Shown here: positions 62,724 to 64,000 of the stretch, piece after piece | Numbering within the stretch: the stretch's first letter is position 1 | How the letters are laid out: each line of letters begins with the position of its first letter | NCBI GenBank assembly: GCA_964407855.1 | Contig: CAYOXI010000004.1 | Span: 8,177 to 72,176, forward strand | Length of the DNA: 64,000 nt | Direction of reading: 5' to 3' | Source: SHZI01 sp964407855 | Lineage (GTDB): Bacteria > Pseudomonadota > Gammaproteobacteria > Steroidobacterales > GCA-2729495 | Translations under genes and position numbers: made by a program | The notes under the pieces: generated by a model | Told to the model about the DNA's origin: nothing | Databases searched by the model: none | The model's input: only the letters and a program-made list of their open reading frames with translations

Positions 62724-64000
62724 GTGCGGGGCATCAAGGTCTGGATCCTCTCCCTCGGGCTGGTCCTGATCGGCGGCGCCATATTCGTCTACAAGTGGCA
62801 GACCCTGGGGTATCCGCTGCTGCCTGAGGCGCAGACCCGGATCTGGACGGTGGAGACCACGCTGGAGTTCAACGCCGGCCAGCAGCCGATGCCGGTCAAG
62901 GCCACGCTGCATATCCCGGCGCTCACGCCCGGTTTCGCGATACTCGATGAGAACTTCGTTTCCCGTGGATTCGGCTTTACCACCCGCTATGTAGCCGGCG
63001 GGCGCCAGGTGCAGTGGGCGATCCGGCGGGCGACCGGGCCGCAGTCGCTCTATTACCGGGCGGTGGTCTACAAGGACCCGACGCGCACCGAGGCCGATAC
63101 GATTCCGCCGTTCCCGACGCCCCCGGTGCTCGGTGAGCCCTTCGATACGGCGATCAGCGAACTGGTGGCGCAGGTGCAGGACCAGTCCGCTGATCCGGCC
63201 TCCTTTGCCTTCGAGTTGCTGAAGCGGCTGGCCACCAGCGGTGCCGACCAGAACGTCGCCCTCTTGCTGGCCGGCAGGTCGGATCCGACCACGCGGGCCC
63301 GCACCGCCATCACCGTGCTGGCTGCTGCCCGGATCCCCGCCCGCCTGATCCGGGGGATGAAGCTGGTCGACCGGGAACGTCAGGCCGTCATGGTGCCTTG
63401 GCTCGAGGTGCACGATGGCGATCGCTGGCTGTACCTTGATCCCGCCACGGGCGCCCAGGGACTGCCGGACAACTTCCTGATCTGGTGGCGGGGCGAGGAG
63501 CCCCTTTACTCCCTGGACGGAGGCAGCCGGGCGGAGGTGCAGTTCTCCGTGCAGCGGAACGAGGTGGATCCCATCCTGGTGGCGGAGCGTCGCGCTGACG
63601 CAATGCGCTCGCGCATTCCCGATTTCTCGCTGTTCTCGCTGCCCATCCAGACCCAGTCCGTCTACGCGGTGCTGATCATGATTCCGCTGGGCGCACTCAT
63701 CGTGGTGTTCCTTCGCAACGTGGTTGGCGTCACCACTTTTGGCACCTTCATGCCGGTGCTGGTGGCACTCGCGTTTCGCGAAACCCAGGTGCTTGCGGGA
63801 CTCGTGCTGTTCTCGCTGGTTGTCGCCCTCGGCCTGCTGTTCCGCTTTTTCCTCGAGAACCTGCGCTTGCTGCTGGTGCCGCGCCTCGCCTCGGTGCTGA
63901 TCATCGTGGTGCTCCTGATGGCCATGATCAGCATCGTTGGCCACCAGCTCGGACTCGACATGGGACTGTCGATCGGCCTGTTCCCGATGGTCATCCTCAC
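62724..64000 (+). CDS. Inactive transglutaminase / 7TM membrane protein, 5' part (UUP1 type)
   Basis: 425 codons visible from the GTG 4 bases after ubiI; the frame runs off the window. An N-terminal helix (VWILSLGLVLIGGAIFVY) is followed by a transglutaminase-like domain. At the Cys position of active enzymes it has RTAITVLAAARIPARLIRG, and the catalytic His is replaced by Pro (MVPWLEV, P225), with only Asp 239 kept, so it is enzymatically dead. Membrane helices begin near 313, with GVTTFGTFMPVLVALAFRET, strongly recalling the PF14400/PF14402 pair. Related genes usually stand beside an ATP-grasp ligase-like gene and a retropepsin-like protease gene, which would lie beyond the edge. Confidence 0.85.
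   Translation, partial: MRGIKVWILSLGLVLIGGAIFVYKWQTLGYPLLPEAQTRIWTVETTLEFNAGQQPMPVKATLHIPALTPGFAILDENFVSRGFGFTTRYVAGGRQVQWAIRRATGPQSLYYRAVVYKDPTRTEADTIPPFPTPPVLGEPFDTAISELVAQVQDQSADPASFAFELLKRLATSGADQNVALLLAGRSDPTTRARTAITVLAAARIPARLIRGMKLVDRERQAVMVPWLEVHDGDRWLYLDPATGAQGLPDNFLIWWRGEEPLYSLDGGSRAEVQFSVQRNEVDPILVAERRADAMRSRIPDFSLFSLPIQTQSVYAVLIMIPLGALIVVFLRNVVGVTTFGTFMPVLVALAFRETQVLAGLVLFSLVVALGLLFRFFLENLRLLLVPRLASVLIIVVLLMAMISIVGHQLGLDMGLSIGLFPMVIL

Overview
The window is a 64 kb piece of a high-GC chromosome from a gammaproteobacterium. It carries almost only housekeeping genes, densely packed, with many 4-base stop/start overlaps and many GTG starts. The gammaproteobacterial assignment rests on gene order: spc/alpha ribosomal operon; divergent uvrA/ssb; miaB-ybeZ-ybeY-corC-lnt; leuS-lptE; holA-nadD-rsfS-rlmH; maf-rng-yhdP-nit-tldD-pmbA; crp; coq7; rplM-rpsI; zapA-6S RNA-ygfA-rpiA divergent from ygfB-pepP-ubiH-ubiI. 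Coq7-type quinone hydroxylase, a long YcaR/Trm112 variant and a CRP-like regulator beside coq7 recall Xanthomonadales/Chromatiales-like lineages, but family level is not resolved. A run of 100 N inside uvrA shows that this is a draft or metagenome assembly. No phage, insertion sequence, CRISPR array, integrase or defence island was seen.

Layout. 1-7383: end of the spc operon and the alpha operon (rpsN' to rplQ). 7405-12419 (minus): a Frag1/DRAM-like membrane protein, an RND pump and its lipoprotein adaptor, without an outer-membrane channel. 12526-16740: pepQ/trpS divergent pair, CorA, DUF1295 protein. 16770-21945: uvrA (broken by the gap) divergent from ssb, an intrinsic terminator, then a fused ATP sulfurylase-APS kinase. 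21981-30461: miaB, ybeZ, ybeY, corC, lnt, leuS, lptE. 30469-36485: a block of mixed genes (mtgA, MAPEG, unknown membrane protein, unknown lipoprotein, DoxX-like, orphan hisI, cysS, sufE, yidD, Trm112-like) separating lptE from holA. 36501-48899: holA to pmbA. 48861-51130 (minus): YihY/BrkB protein and purC. 51180-55476: djlA, rpe, crp, coq7, rplM-rpsI. 55537-58196: tRNA-Gln, rpiA, a 25-residue lysine-rich protein, ygfA, 6S RNA, zapA and a ZapB-like coiled coil. 58279-64000: ygfB, pepP, ubiH, ubiI and the start of a catalytically dead transglutaminase/7TM (UUP1-type) membrane protein cut by the window end.

Themes. Translation (18 ribosomal proteins, four tRNA-related enzymes or synthetases, RNase G, ribosome silencing and rRNA methylation), envelope biogenesis (SecY, Lnt, LptE, MtgA, YhdP, YidD), ubiquinone synthesis (Coq7, UbiH, UbiI) and cofactor/nucleotide steps (NadD, HisI, PurC, YgfA) point to an aerobic, free-living cell.

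Most notable observations. (1) Several genes have a -10 element 6 or 9 bases before the start codon and no ribosome binding site, so leaderless mRNAs are predicted (zapB-like, rpe, corC, ssb, trpS, miaB). (2) Many promoters share a -10 box followed by a C-rich discriminator. (3) A perfect CRP site lies upstream of crp. (4) A 25-residue protein with 14 lysines has its own promoter and a structured 3' tail ending in a terminator. (5) The trp genes that sit between rpe and crp in relatives are absent here. (6) The UUP1-type membrane protein at the right edge probably opens a poorly characterised peptide-ligase system lying mostly outside the window. I did not find a clearly new multi-gene system inside the window.
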